Source: Aquimarina aggregata (GTDB lineage: Bacteria > Bacteroidota > Bacteroidia > Flavobacteriales > Flavobacteriaceae). Taken from it: 64,000 nt of DNA. The translations under genes and the position numbers were made by a program. Below, one piece after another: positions 24,432 through 33,876 of the stretch; the stretch's first letter is position 1, and each line of letters starts with the position of its first letter. Under the pieces are notes generated by a model. That model made no database searches. It saw only the letters and a program-made list of their open reading frames with translations, and was not told the origin of the DNA. The stretch is taken from contig NZ_LQRT01000060.1 of the NCBI RefSeq assembly GCF_001632745.1, positions 124,001 to 188,000 on the forward strand. The letters are read 5' to 3'.

Positions 24432-26840
24432 ATGCGCTTATTTACCTCGGTTTTACTGTTATTCTTTTCTGTACAATTTGCAAATTCACAAACAATTACT
24501 GTGTTAAGCAAATCGTCAAACTCACCGATTCCTGATGTTACTGTTTACAATAAAGAAAAAACAAAAAGCGCTATTACTGATTTCGACGGACTAGTTGATA
24601 TTTCTATGTTTTCTGATCAAGAAATACTGCATTTTGCCCATGTTTCACATATTTCATATGCCATTCTAAAATCTAAATTGAAGAAAGGAAATAATAAGGT
24701 GTTCTTAGAGGCAAATGAAAATCAATTATCCGAAATTGTTATTTCGATTTCTAAATGGGAACAGGACAAAAAAGATATAGCACAAAAAATAGTAAGTATA
24801 TCATCTGAAGATATTGAGATGTCGACTCCTCAAACTTCTGCAGATTTATTACAGAGCAGTGGGCAGGTATTTATTCAGAAAAGCCAGTTGGGCGGTGGTA
24901 GTCCTATTATTAGAGGATTTTCTACAAATAGATTATTGCTTACCGTTGACGGTGTGCGAATGAATACCGCAATCTTTAGAGGTGGAAACGTACAAAATGT
25001 GATATCAGTTGATCCTTTTACAATAGATAGAACAGAAGTGATCTTGGGACCAGGTTCTGTGGTGTATGGGAGTGATGCAGTAGGGGGAGTGTTGAATTTT
25101 TACACAGCACAACCAACTTTTGCCAGTGAAGGAGAACATAAATTTAGTGGTAATGCCTTAGCGAGATATGCTAGCGCAAGTCAAGAAAAGACAGGGCACA
25201 TCGATTTTAATATTGGTTTAGAAAAGTGGGCTTTTTTAACAAGTGTAAGTTATACTGATTTTGATGACTTAAAAATGGGAAGTCACGGTCCAGATGATTA
25301 TTTACGAACAGAGTTTGTAGATAGAATTAATGGAGAAGATGTTGTGGTGCAAAATAAAGATCCTGAAAAACAAGTCTTCACAGGCTATAATCAGATAAAT
25401 CTACTACAAAAAATACATTTCAAGCCTAATAATAAATGGGATTTTAATGTAGGTCTTATATATACTACCACATCAGATTATCCTAGATATGACCGTTTAA
25501 TAAGACGTACAGATGGAGAGTTAAGATCTGCTGAGTGGTATTATGGGCCTCAAAGATGGGGGATGGGAAATTTTCAAGTATACCATAAGTCAGAAAGTGA
25601 TCTTTATAATGAGATGAAAATTACAGCAGCGTATCAGTATTTTGAAGAAAGCAGAAATGATCGCGATTTTGGTAGTGATGTTTTGTCTAGAACTCAGGAA
25701 CAAGTAGATGTGTACTCTCTTAATCTGGATTTTGAAAAGAAATTCAATGATAAGACATCATTTTATTACGGGTTAGAATACATATTAAATAATGTGTTTT
25801 CTGAAGGTTCTGAACGTAATATAGAATCAGGCCTCGTTAAGGCAGCGCCGTCTAGATATCCAGATGGATCAACTTGGCAGTCTATCGCAGCATACGCAAG
25901 TGTAAAGAATAAATTCAGTGAAAAATTAAGGTTTCAAGGTGGACTTAGATACAATAGGATCATTTTATACTCTCAGTTTAATAATGACTTTTTTAATTTC
26001 CCCTTTGACGAAGCTAATATAGATACCGATGCACTTACAGGTACCGCAGGTTTGAGTTGGTTACCAAATGATATACTACAGTGGAAACTAAACTTTTCTA
26101 CAGCTTTTAGAGCGCCAAATATTGATGATGTTGGTAAGATTTTTGATTCAGAACCAGGTTCTGTAGTGGTTCCTAATCCTGACTTAAAGCCAGAATACGC
26201 ATATAATGGTGAATTAGGATTAACTGCAAATTTTGGAAAAAAACTCTCGTTAGATTTAGCAACCTATTATACATATTTAGATAATGCATTGGTAAGAAGA
26301 GATTTTAATCTTAATGGGGAAACCCAAATTATCTTTGGAGATGAGTTAAGTAATGTGCAAGCTATTCAAAATGCTGCCAGGGCAAGAGTTTATGGTTTTG
26401 AAGCAGGAATGCGTTATGATTTTACTAAAAACTTTAAATTAGAATCGCAATATACTTTTGTAGGAGGAGAAGAAGAACTTGAAGATGGTATAACAAGCCC
26501 TTCTAGACATGTGTCACCTCAGTTTGGAACTACACGTTTTACATTTACCTCACAAAAATGGACCGTAGCTACATTTGCAGAATATAATGGTCAATTTGAT
26601 TTTGAAGATCTAGCTCCTTCCCAACAAAATAATGCATTTTTATATGCTACCGATGAAAACGGAAATCCATACTCTCCTTCTTGGTATACATTAAACCTAA
26701 GAACACAATATCAAATTACAGATAAACTTAAGGGTATTCTTTCTGTTGAAAATATTACCGATCAGAGATATAGGCCATATTCATCTGGAGTAGCAGCGGC
26801 AGGAAGAAATTTCATAATGTCTTTAAAATATTCCCTTTAA
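24432..26840 (+). CDS. TonB-dependent outer-membrane receptor
   Basis: 802 residues. A signal peptide ends at ANSQ, then a carboxypeptidase-D-like regulatory domain (TITVLSKSSNSPIPDVTVYN). The plug domain (TSADLLQSSGQVFIQKSQLG, then GGSPIIRGFSTNRLLLTVDG) and a beta-barrel ending GRNFIMSLKYSL with the usual aromatic C-terminus follow. The plug resembles heme/siderophore/cobalamin-type receptors rather than SusC. The ligand is unknown; there is no SusD partner. It directly follows recO by four bases. Confidence 0.92.
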   Translation: MRLFTSVLLLFFSVQFANSQTITVLSKSSNSPIPDVTVYNKEKTKSAITDFDGLVDISMFSDQEILHFAHVSHISYAILKSKLKKGNNKVFLEANENQLSEIVISISKWEQDKKDIAQKIVSISSEDIEMSTPQTSADLLQSSGQVFIQKSQLGGGSPIIRGFSTNRLLLTVDGVRMNTAIFRGGNVQNVISVDPFTIDRTEVILGPGSVVYGSDAVGGVLNFYTAQPTFASEGEHKFSGNALARYASASQEKTGHIDFNIGLEKWAFLTSVSYTDFDDLKMGSHGPDDYLRTEFVDRINGEDVVVQNKDPEKQVFTGYNQINLLQKIHFKPNNKWDFNVGLIYTTTSDYPRYDRLIRRTDGELRSAEWYYGPQRWGMGNFQVYHKSESDLYNEMKITAAYQYFEESRNDRDFGSDVLSRTQEQVDVYSLNLDFEKKFNDKTSFYYGLEYILNNVFSEGSERNIESGLVKAAPSRYPDGSTWQSIAAYASVKNKFSEKLRFQGGLRYNRIILYSQFNNDFFNFPFDEANIDTDALTGTAGLSWLPNDILQWKLNFSTAFRAPNIDDVGKIFDSEPGSVVVPNPDLKPEYAYNGELGLTANFGKKLSLDLATYYTYLDNALVRRDFNLNGETQIIFGDELSNVQAIQNAARARVYGFEAGMRYDFTKNFKLESQYTFVGGEEELEDGITSPSRHVSPQFGTTRFTFTSQKWTVATFAEYNGQFDFEDLAPSQQNNAFLYATDENGNPYSPSWYTLNLRTQYQITDKLKGILSVENITDQRYRPYSSGVAAAGRNFIMSLKYSL

Positions 26841-26860
26841 AATTTACATACAACTAAGCT

Positions 26861-27514
26861 TTGAGAAATACTTTATTCATTTTTGATATTGATGGAACAC
26901 TAACAGATAGTGTACCGATGTATCTAGAATCGGTAACTAGGTCATTAGCTGCACTAGGGATTGCTAATATAGATACAGACTATAATAATTATAAACATCA
27001 CACAGATAGTTATGCGCTCAGGTATAATTACGAACGTAATTTTAATCAGGGTTTTCATGCTGGACTGCTTGATGATTTTGAAAATGATTTAGTTTATCAA
27101 ATGAGCAGATTTGATCCAGTACGAGAAATAGAAGGAGCAAAATCATTAATTCAGTTTTTTAGAGAGCAAGAAGTGCCGTTTTGCTTTGCAACAGGTGCAT
27201 TGCCAAAACCAGCAATGATAAAGCTTGATCAATGTGATATTTGGTATGATCAAAATCTTTTATCCACTTCAAAAACTCATGAATCGCGAGAAGGCTTTGT
27301 AAACGATGCAATCCGAAAAGCTAAATCGTATTATGGTAAAAAGAATTTTGATCAAATTGTATCTATTGGGGACGGGCTTTGGGATCTTAAAACTGCCCAA
27401 AACTTATCTTTAGATTTTGTGGGAGTGGGAGATAAAAATAAACAAAAGCTTATCGCAGAAGGTGCAAAAAAATGTTTTACTGATTTAAACGAATTTAAAA
27501 AAACATTGGTTTAG
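26861..27514 (+). CDS. HAD-superfamily hydrolase (TTG start)
   Basis: 217 residues. Motif I is FDIDGTLTDS at residues 8-17, the helical cap follows, motif II lies in FCFATGALPKP, and motif IV is GDGLWDLKTA near residue 170: a subfamily IA phosphatase/phosphoglycolate-phosphatase-like enzyme. An in-frame TAA lies one codon before the TTG at the start and there is no ATG before the DxD motif, so a TTG start is required. It follows the TonB receptor by 20 bases. The C-terminal codon overlaps the convergent NTF2-like gene by four bases. Confidence 0.85.
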   Translation: MRNTLFIFDIDGTLTDSVPMYLESVTRSLAALGIANIDTDYNNYKHHTDSYALRYNYERNFNQGFHAGLLDDFENDLVYQMSRFDPVREIEGAKSLIQFFREQEVPFCFATGALPKPAMIKLDQCDIWYDQNLLSTSKTHESREGFVNDAIRKAKSYYGKKNFDQIVSIGDGLWDLKTAQNLSLDFVGVGDKNKQKLIAEGAKKCFTDLNEFKKTLV

Positions 27515-28011
27515 TTTCTTTCCGCTCTTAATTTTTTCATTAAATCAGTATCAAACTTCTTTTTCATAGCCGTAATATCCTTAACATTGTCATTAGGGAT
27601 AGCTATTGATAAAACATAATGCTTTACTTTCCAACCATTGTTTGTTTTTTGCATAATGCCGCTACCACGGCAAATACCCATTTGTGTATCTAAAAGCTCA
27701 TCAAACCAGGCAATTTTTGCATCATCTTGGATAAAAATGTTTCTTTCTAATGTAGAAAAACTCCAAGCTTTTCCTTTATCAAAATAGGGTTTAGAAAATG
27801 CTTTAAAGTCTTTAAGATTCCAGTTTTCAGTAGGGTCAGTACCTATAAAAATGACATCAGATGTCATTAAGTTAAAATAGTTGTCAAAATTGGCGTCTGC
27901 AGCAGCTTTATGCCAGTTTTCTAAAGCCGTGTTGATTTGATCTTTTTCTTGCGAAAAACAAAAACCACAGATTGATAATAACAATAATAAGACTAGTTTT
28001 TGCATATTCAT
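27511..28011 (-). CDS. Secreted NTF2/SnoaL-like (DUF4440-type) protein
   Basis: 166 residues with a signal peptide ending near CFSQ. The mature part (ALENWHKAAADANFDNYFNLMTSDVIFIGTDPTENW, then DDAKIAWFDELLD and CRGSGIMQKTNNGWKVKHYVLSIAIP) has the cone-shaped NTF2-like fold pattern of DUF4440/SnoaL proteins. These serve as small-molecule binding or enzyme domains; no catalytic set can be assigned. It is ten bases downstream of the lipoprotein gene on the same strand, probably one operon. Confidence 0.78.
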   Translation of the reverse strand: MNMQKLVLLLLLSICGFCFSQEKDQINTALENWHKAAADANFDNYFNLMTSDVIFIGTDPTENWNLKDFKAFSKPYFDKGKAWSFSTLERNIFIQDDAKIAWFDELLDTQMGICRGSGIMQKTNNGWKVKHYVLSIAIPNDNVKDITAMKKKFDTDLMKKLRAERN

Positions 28012-28021
28012 TCGAGTTTGT

Positions 28022-28564
28022 TTATTTGTTATCCTCGTCTTCTAATTCTCTTAAAAGCTCTTTTTCGATACTCTCGGGTATAGCAAGCGATAATTCATTT
28101 AGTTGGATAACTAAACTATTATAAGCTTTGGCTAAACGAGTATTTGCTTCCAAAAGTTTTTCTGCTTTTGGGTTTTTGTGAGAAGATAGTAAACTTAATA
28201 AACCAGATTCTGTTTGCAATACAGTAATTCGAGAATTGATCGTGTTTACATTTAAATCTTCAGAAAGATTTTCTTCAAAAGTTTGAATCAGTAATTCTAA
28301 ACTGTCGGTGTATTTGTCTATGTAATACGGGTTGGCATCACGAAGAGAATACAATAGTGTTTTAAGGTTTTGAAAATCCTCGAAACTTTCAAGATCTTTT
28401 TCGGTTTCTGTAGAAAGTTTTAATAAATCAAGTGTGATTTTATCCTTTGATAGACTATCTAATTTGGCAACAGTCTCTATTTGTTGCGCGTTAGAATCGT
28501 TTTTACTGTTACACGAAAACAGGAGTGCTATAATTCCAAAAAAAAGAAGTCGAGACAAATTCAT
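28022..28564 (-). CDS. Helical lipoprotein of unknown function
   Basis: 180 residues; the signal ends at LFSC (lipobox). The mature chain is nearly all helical and charged (long heptad-like stretches such as TETEKDLESFEDFQNLKTLL and ESIEKELLRELEDE), suggesting a periplasmic coiled coil. No family recognised. It is upstream of, and co-directional with, the NTF2-like gene. Confidence 0.65.
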   Translation of the reverse strand: MNLSRLLFFGIIALLFSCNSKNDSNAQQIETVAKLDSLSKDKITLDLLKLSTETEKDLESFEDFQNLKTLLYSLRDANPYYIDKYTDSLELLIQTFEENLSEDLNVNTINSRITVLQTESGLLSLLSSHKNPKAEKLLEANTRLAKAYNSLVIQLNELSLAIPESIEKELLRELEDEDNK

Positions 28565-29033
28565 TAGTATTGTTTATGAATAAAGACTCAAAAATAGGGT
28601 ATTATATGACAAACAGAAAATAAAAGACCTCAGATAAAATTTACCTGAGGTCTAACAAATGCATAAGTGTAGGTCAAAATTCTGGGTAGTTTTCTATGCA
28701 CTATAAATTGGTTTTACCGAAAATGAAATTTCATAAAACATGATATACCTATGTTCATCAATACACGTAGAGTGATAAGATTAGAACAATAAACTATATG
28801 TGCATTGTAACTTTGTACTTGTATATTTATTTCATAAAAATTAAAAACTTAACATTTTTTTAAGATGAAATTAAGGTTTCTAAAAACCAGAAACAAAAGT
28901 TAAGATACTATAAAGAAGAAGGGTGTAATAATCTGAAAATGAGATTTATATTATGTTGTTTGGGGCATGTGCTAGAGTTTAGCTTAAAATAAATCATATA
29001 TATTTAGAGGTTATTATACTAAACACATAGATC
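28565..29033. other. Intergenic region between divergent genes
   Basis: About 470 AT-rich bases without a credible gene. It contains a 9-bp inverted repeat (AGACCTCAG / CTGAGGTCT, 28625-28653) and a TAACTTTG -7-like box at 28808 that lacks a matching -33 TTG and is more than 200 bases before the symporter start. Confidence 0.4.
28625..28653. repeat. 9-bp inverted repeat
   Basis: AGACCTCAG and CTGAGGTCT with an 11-base AT spacer. Read on the minus strand it is followed by TTTTA, so it may be a weak terminator or an operator between the divergent genes. Confidence 0.35.
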
Positions 29034-30614
29034 ATGGGCATACTTTCCTTTTTAGGATTTACTTTACTAGTAGGTATTATTTCATATTTGGCTACTCGAA
29101 AAACTGATGAGAGTTCTTCAGACGGATATTTTTTGGGAGGACGTAGTCTTACAGGAGTGGTTATTGCTGGTTCTTTATTATTGACTAACCTTTCTACAGA
29201 ACAAATAGTAGGATTAAATGGTCAGGCTTTTACAGAGGGTATTTTGGTTATGGCTTGGGAGACACTTGCTGCCATAGCAATGGTAGTGACAGCTATTTTT
29301 TTATTACCTAGATATTTAAAAGGAGGTATTACAACGGTGCCACAATTTTTAGAAAGAAGATATGATACCACGACCAAGGCAATTGCATCTGGATTGTTTT
29401 TGTCGGGATATGTTGTTGTGTTTTTGCCAATAGTTCTTTACTCAGGGTCACTGGCAATTAGTACGATGTTTGATGTGCCAGAAGTACTAGGTGTATCTAA
29501 AAATATGTCTATTTGGATTTGTGTTTTTGGAATTGGTATAACAGGATCTATATATGCAATTTTTGGAGGATTAAAAGCTGTAGCTGTTTCTGATACGATT
29601 AACGCTGTTGGGTTATTGATTGGTGGAGTTATGATTCCGATATTTGGATTGTTAGAAATAGGAGATGGCAATTTAGGACAAGGAATTACTACCTTGATGG
29701 ATACTAATCCAGAAAAATTTAATTCTATAGGTTCGAGTGAAGCTTCTGTGCCATTTGCAACGATTTTTACGGGAATGATGTTAGTGCAGTTGTTTTATTG
29801 GGGAACTAATCAAGCTATTATTCAACGGGCCTTAGGAGCAAAGAATCTAAAAGAAGGACAAAAAGGATTGATTTTAGCTTCTTTTATAAAAATTCTAGGA
29901 CCTCTTATTGTTGTATTGCCAGGAGTAATCGCATTTCATATGTTTGGAGATACGCTATCTAATGCTGATGAGGCATATCCGACTTTAGTTAGTAAAGTAT
30001 TGCCGTTATCGTTAGTAGGCTTTTTTGCGGCAGTTCTTTTTGGGGCTATATTAAGTTCGTTTAATAGTGCATTAAATAGCTCAGTTACTTTATTTGGGAT
30101 CGATATATACAAAGAATACATTAACAAAGAAGCTTCAGAACAACAAGTAGTAAAAGCAGGAAAATTATTTGGTGTCGTCTTAGCCCTATTGTCAATGTTT
30201 ATAGCGCCTTTTATAGCCAATGCGCCAGACGGATTGTTCGGGTATTTACAACAAGTAAATGGTTGCTATAGTATTCCTATCTTAACTATTATTGTAGTGG
30301 GATATCTAACTAAAAATGTTCCGGCTATTGCGGCTAAGATTGCAATTGGGTCAGGGGCAGTATTGTATTTGCTTTATATGATTCTTGATAGTACGATAAT
30401 GAAAGGGCAGTTTCCTCATTTTTTACATGTAATGGCGATTCTTTTTGTTCTTAATGTTGTTATTATGTTGGTTATTGGAAAACTGCACCCTAGAGAAGTA
30501 CCATACCAGCAAGAGTATACCAGAGAGGTGGATATTACTCCATGGAAGAATGTAAAAATTGTTGGAGGTTTAATTTGTGCAATTGTAATCGGAATTTATA
30601 TCTATTTCTCTTAA
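29034..30614 (+). CDS. Sodium/solute symporter (SSS family)
   Basis: 526 residues with about 13-14 hydrophobic helices. Family signatures include YFLGGRSLTGVVIAGSLLLTNLSTEQIVG at the first helices, GFFAAVLFGAILSSFNSALNSSVTLFGIDIY and the late NGCYSIPILTIIVVGYL. It is closest in pattern to SglT-like sugar/inositol symporters, but the substrate cannot be read from sequence. Single gene on the plus strand. Confidence 0.93.
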   Translation: MGILSFLGFTLLVGIISYLATRKTDESSSDGYFLGGRSLTGVVIAGSLLLTNLSTEQIVGLNGQAFTEGILVMAWETLAAIAMVVTAIFLLPRYLKGGITTVPQFLERRYDTTTKAIASGLFLSGYVVVFLPIVLYSGSLAISTMFDVPEVLGVSKNMSIWICVFGIGITGSIYAIFGGLKAVAVSDTINAVGLLIGGVMIPIFGLLEIGDGNLGQGITTLMDTNPEKFNSIGSSEASVPFATIFTGMMLVQLFYWGTNQAIIQRALGAKNLKEGQKGLILASFIKILGPLIVVLPGVIAFHMFGDTLSNADEAYPTLVSKVLPLSLVGFFAAVLFGAILSSFNSALNSSVTLFGIDIYKEYINKEASEQQVVKAGKLFGVVLALLSMFIAPFIANAPDGLFGYLQQVNGCYSIPILTIIVVGYLTKNVPAIAAKIAIGSGAVLYLLYMILDSTIMKGQFPHFLHVMAILFVLNVVIMLVIGKLHPREVPYQQEYTREVDITPWKNVKIVGGLICAIVIGIYIYFS

Positions 30615-30637
30615 ATACGTGCGTATTCTTTTAGATT

Positions 30638-30670
30638 TAGCTATTCCTGCAAATAAGCTATTATTTTTTG
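30638..30670 (+). terminator. Weak terminator after symporter
   Basis: TAGCTATT and AATAAGCTA pair with one bulge, followed by TTATTTTTTG, 24 bases after the stop. Confidence 0.4.
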
Positions 30671-30694
30671 GCCTTGATTATCCGATTTACTTGA

Positions 30695-31726
30695 TTAAAG
30701 TACTTCTTCTAAATTAAGACTTAATGAGACGCGCAATTTTTTTCGTACGGGGTTTTCTTCTTCTGATAACCCCAATAGATATGCAACATCTACTACAACA
30801 TATTTTCCTTGAAAACCGAGGCCTATTGTGGCAAAAGAATCTGTTAATCGATTTATACCATGTGAATAACCGGTTCTTGTCATTATTTTTTCTTTATATA
30901 CAAACTCTAATCCTAATGCTATGACTGAGCCTGTTAAGCCAAATTCAAGGTTTTCGCCATTGGCATCCTCAACATAAGAATCAAGTAATGTTTTATACTC
31001 TGTAGTGATACTAAACATTTCATCTTGGTTAATAATAAAATCAAAGCCTGTTCCTACTCTTACAGTAGAAGGTGCATAAATTTCAATAGCCTTATTGTCA
31101 CCGAAAGATTCTCCTCTTAAATTAGAAAAATTAAAACCAGCTCTCCATCTACCATTAAATTTAGTGTACGCTATTTCTTTTCCGTAATAGAATCCCGAAA
31201 CATCTATACCATATAAATTTGACGAATTATCGAAATCATTGGCAAGCGGTTCTTTACCGCCTAATAAAAAGTAACGGCCTCCGACAGACATCGCAAATGT
31301 ATCGCTTAATCTTAGTGTGTAAGAACCATCGATTGATACTTCTACTACCCCGTAAGTGACTTCAACAAGTTGAAATTGTCTGATAGTATAGGCATAACCT
31401 CTAATACTTAAGCTGTATGTACTTCGGAAATTGAGTTTATTGTAAAAACTTAAATTTAATTGATTAAACTCGTTAAAAACTTCACCACCGCCGAGAATTT
31501 GAGTGATCCCTAATTCGAATTTTTTATTAGAAAACATATATTTAGAAGGGTTCCATAATTGAGAAAAAGCATCGGCAGATGTTGCTACTCCAATATCCCC
31601 TTGACCAGAAGATCTAGCATCTGTAGCAATACTTATAAAACTATCTCTTAACGGGGATACAGTAGTGCGTTGAGCCGACAGATGGTAAAAACTGATTAAT
31701 GCGAAAATAAATACACTTTCTTTCAT
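30695..31726 (-). CDS. PorV/LptO-like outer-membrane protein (type IX secretion related)
   Basis: 343 residues; the signal peptide ends near HLSAQ. The opening SIATDARSSGQGDIGVATSADAFSQLWNPSKY is the PorV signature (consensus DARxxxMGDxGVAT...DAFSxxxNPxKY). The rest alternates like a beta-barrel, ending RVSLSLNLEEVL. PorV shuttles type IX cargo to the PorU sortase on the outer membrane. Here there is no porU neighbour and the protein is somewhat shorter than typical PorV, so it may be a paralogue serving a subset of cargo. A terminator separates it from the S41 peptidase gene upstream. Confidence 0.8.
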   Translation of the reverse strand: MKESVFIFALISFYHLSAQRTTVSPLRDSFISIATDARSSGQGDIGVATSADAFSQLWNPSKYMFSNKKFELGITQILGGGEVFNEFNQLNLSFYNKLNFRSTYSLSIRGYAYTIRQFQLVEVTYGVVEVSIDGSYTLRLSDTFAMSVGGRYFLLGGKEPLANDFDNSSNLYGIDVSGFYYGKEIAYTKFNGRWRAGFNFSNLRGESFGDNKAIEIYAPSTVRVGTGFDFIINQDEMFSITTEYKTLLDSYVEDANGENLEFGLTGSVIALGLEFVYKEKIMTRTGYSHGINRLTDSFATIGLGFQGKYVVVDVAYLLGLSEEENPVRKKLRVSLSLNLEEVL

Positions 31727-31763
31727 AAATTTAGATTATAAACGGTGTAATCTCACTAATAAA

Positions 31764-31799
31764 TAAACAAGGCCGGTACTACTAATATGGCCTTGTTTA
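31764..31799 (-). terminator. Terminator of the S41 peptidase gene
   Basis: Perfect 11-bp arms (TAAACAAGGCC / GGCCTTGTTTA) followed on the minus strand by TTTATTAG. It lies between the S41 gene end and the PorV-like gene start, so these are separate transcripts. Confidence 0.75.
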
Positions 31800-31822
31800 G
31801 TTTAACTAAAATTGAATAAGAT

Positions 31823-33232
31823 CTACTGATTTAGTAATTCTAAGGCACGATCTATACCACTATCTTTTTCTTCTTGAAAATCTAAGGAGGACAAAAATGG
31901 CACTCGATTTTCTTGATTTTCAGGTCCAATTCCAACAACTTCATAGACTACTCCCTGTGCATCACTATATATTTCATTTGATAATCCTATTTCTGCTCCA
32001 TTAGGTAATACATGCTCAAGGATAGTAGAAAAGGCACCATTCGTGTTTTCTCCTACAATAGTAACATATGGCAAATCTTTCAAACATAGTGTAAAAAGTT
32101 CTGCTGCACTTACGGTAGCAGGACTTGTAAGTAACACGATATCATTAGTAAATTGAAAATTTCCTTTAGGTGCTACAGAAAAGGATTTATTTTCAGTAAA
32201 GCCATCACCTAGTCTTGCTTTTTTGAAATATAAAGTTCGTTCCTGATCCATAAAACGGGATGCCATATTTAAAGCTACTGTATCATATCCTCCATCGTTA
32301 AAACGAATGTCAAGAATCAGTTTAGTAACTCCAGATGCTTCAAGATCATTCATAATAGTATCTAATACAGTGTTTAGTGCAGACAACTCATTGCCGAAAT
32401 TTGTTCCGTAACCTTCCATCGTTGAAATAACAATGTACCCAATAGTATCATTGATCAATCCCCATAAGATATTTCCGTTTTCATCTATTTCAAAATTTCC
32501 CCCTAAATATTCTGTTAGTATTATTGTTCCTTTTTGATTTTCAAGAGTAGCATAATCATCTTCATTTTCTATAAAAAGATCTCCACTTAGATTAGCATTA
32601 AGTCTTTCTAATAATTTTGGATCTCCAGATTGGATTTCGACACCACTTTCTTCGTCATAGATGCTTACATGACTGTCTTCTAACAAGTAAACGAGTTCTT
32701 CTAGAATATCGTATAAGTTATCTTCTGTAACTTGATCTCTTAAGTTTTCGTATTGAGACCAGTCTACATTTCTTGTTTCAAAAAAAGCATAATAATCATT
32801 AAAAATATTCCAGAAATGGTCAAAATTTACTTTAGGATCTTTTGTAGCAGAAATTTGATCAGGAAGACAGCTTGGATTTGGATCTAATAATCGAGTAAAT
32901 TTTATTTCTGAATCTGATAAATCCGAAGTTCCTATAATTTCATTTTCGTTTACTTGATTTAATGTAAACCCAAAAAAATCTTCGGGAATAAAATTGTCAT
33001 CCTGAATCACACATCCAGCAGTGTTTACATTAAAAAACACATCTTTTTCGTCAGTAAATTCAAAAACCCACCCTTTATCAGCTACCAACCAGAAACCATT
33101 TTTTGAATCTTCTGGTATAGTAGGGGTATCATCATCAGATTGACAGGCTGTAAAAATTGATAGAATAAATACTAGCAAATACGTTTTAACAAGTTTTATT
33201 GTTTCTGTTTTTGTGTTGATATATAAATTCAT
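31823..33232 (-). CDS. S41-family (C-terminal processing) peptidase lipoprotein
   Basis: 469 residues with a lipobox at FTAC. The Ser/Lys S41 protease core is visible. VTKLILDIRFNDGGYDTVAL gives the conserved D-x-R-x-N-x-GG strand, DIVLLTSPATVSAAELFTL holds the nucleophile Ser, and TIVGENTNGAFS follows, where family members place the Lys-supporting region. The N-terminal 130 residues are a lipocalin-like beta segment seen in other Bacteroidota S41 lipoproteins. It should act in the periplasm or on the surface, trimming proteins. Single gene with its own terminator. Confidence 0.87.
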   Translation of the reverse strand: MNLYINTKTETIKLVKTYLLVFILSIFTACQSDDDTPTIPEDSKNGFWLVADKGWVFEFTDEKDVFFNVNTAGCVIQDDNFIPEDFFGFTLNQVNENEIIGTSDLSDSEIKFTRLLDPNPSCLPDQISATKDPKVNFDHFWNIFNDYYAFFETRNVDWSQYENLRDQVTEDNLYDILEELVYLLEDSHVSIYDEESGVEIQSGDPKLLERLNANLSGDLFIENEDDYATLENQKGTIILTEYLGGNFEIDENGNILWGLINDTIGYIVISTMEGYGTNFGNELSALNTVLDTIMNDLEASGVTKLILDIRFNDGGYDTVALNMASRFMDQERTLYFKKARLGDGFTENKSFSVAPKGNFQFTNDIVLLTSPATVSAAELFTLCLKDLPYVTIVGENTNGAFSTILEHVLPNGAEIGLSNEIYSDAQGVVYEVVGIGPENQENRVPFLSSLDFQEEKDSGIDRALELLNQ

Positions 33233-33351
33233 CGTTGTTTATTTTTGAAATTGTTATTATTGAAAAATTGTAAAGTTTGATTGTCTTTTAAAAAAACACA
33301 CTTGATCTAAAGAAAAAGGTATTCTGTGTTATTTAAAGATTAGGAGGGTTG

Positions 33352-33876
33352 CTAAAATCGGTATCCAATACTGAAAGTAGCATAAAGTACCAGTACATCA
33401 ATATTTCTATTATTGCCTTTTTCAAAACCAAGCCCTGTACCAATTCCAGCTTCGTAATTAAAATGCTTGCCAATATTTCTTCTAATTCCCCAAGTAGCAA
33501 CGGTCAATAGATGGTATAGATCAGATCTTTCGGCTTCTTCAGTGCTATGAAAATGATAACGAGCTCTAAGCGACATGTAATTACCACTATTACCGTCTAT
33601 TCTTTTATTCTTGTCAGCGCGTTTTTTTAGATTGTAGTACCAACGGGGTTCTAATGCTAAAACAGGTTTAATATTTGATGTATTAAGACCTCCTAAGCCA
33701 ATTTCACTTCGTAAGGCAACTTGATTAGATAATTTTAATTCATTGTGTGCCCATATACCCAATAATCCAGTTTGAATACCAAAAACTGATTTTTCTACCG
33801 ATATATCTTTTTCGTTTTGAGAAAACCCGAAATAAGAATTCATTATTAAAAGAGAAGCAAAAACTACTTTAACCAT
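33352..33876 (-). CDS. Small outer-membrane beta-barrel protein
   Basis: 174 residues, signal peptide ending near FGFSQ. The mature chain alternates polar and hydrophobic residues and ends VLYATFSIGYRF with a C-terminal aromatic, as in eight-stranded porin-like barrels (OmpW/opacity-like size). No conserved family motif is certain. Single gene. Confidence 0.65.
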   Translation of the reverse strand: MVKVVFASLLIMNSYFGFSQNEKDISVEKSVFGIQTGLLGIWAHNELKLSNQVALRSEIGLGGLNTSNIKPVLALEPRWYYNLKKRADKNKRIDGNSGNYMSLRARYHFHSTEEAERSDLYHLLTVATWGIRRNIGKHFNYEAGIGTGLGFEKGNNRNIDVLVLYATFSIGYRF

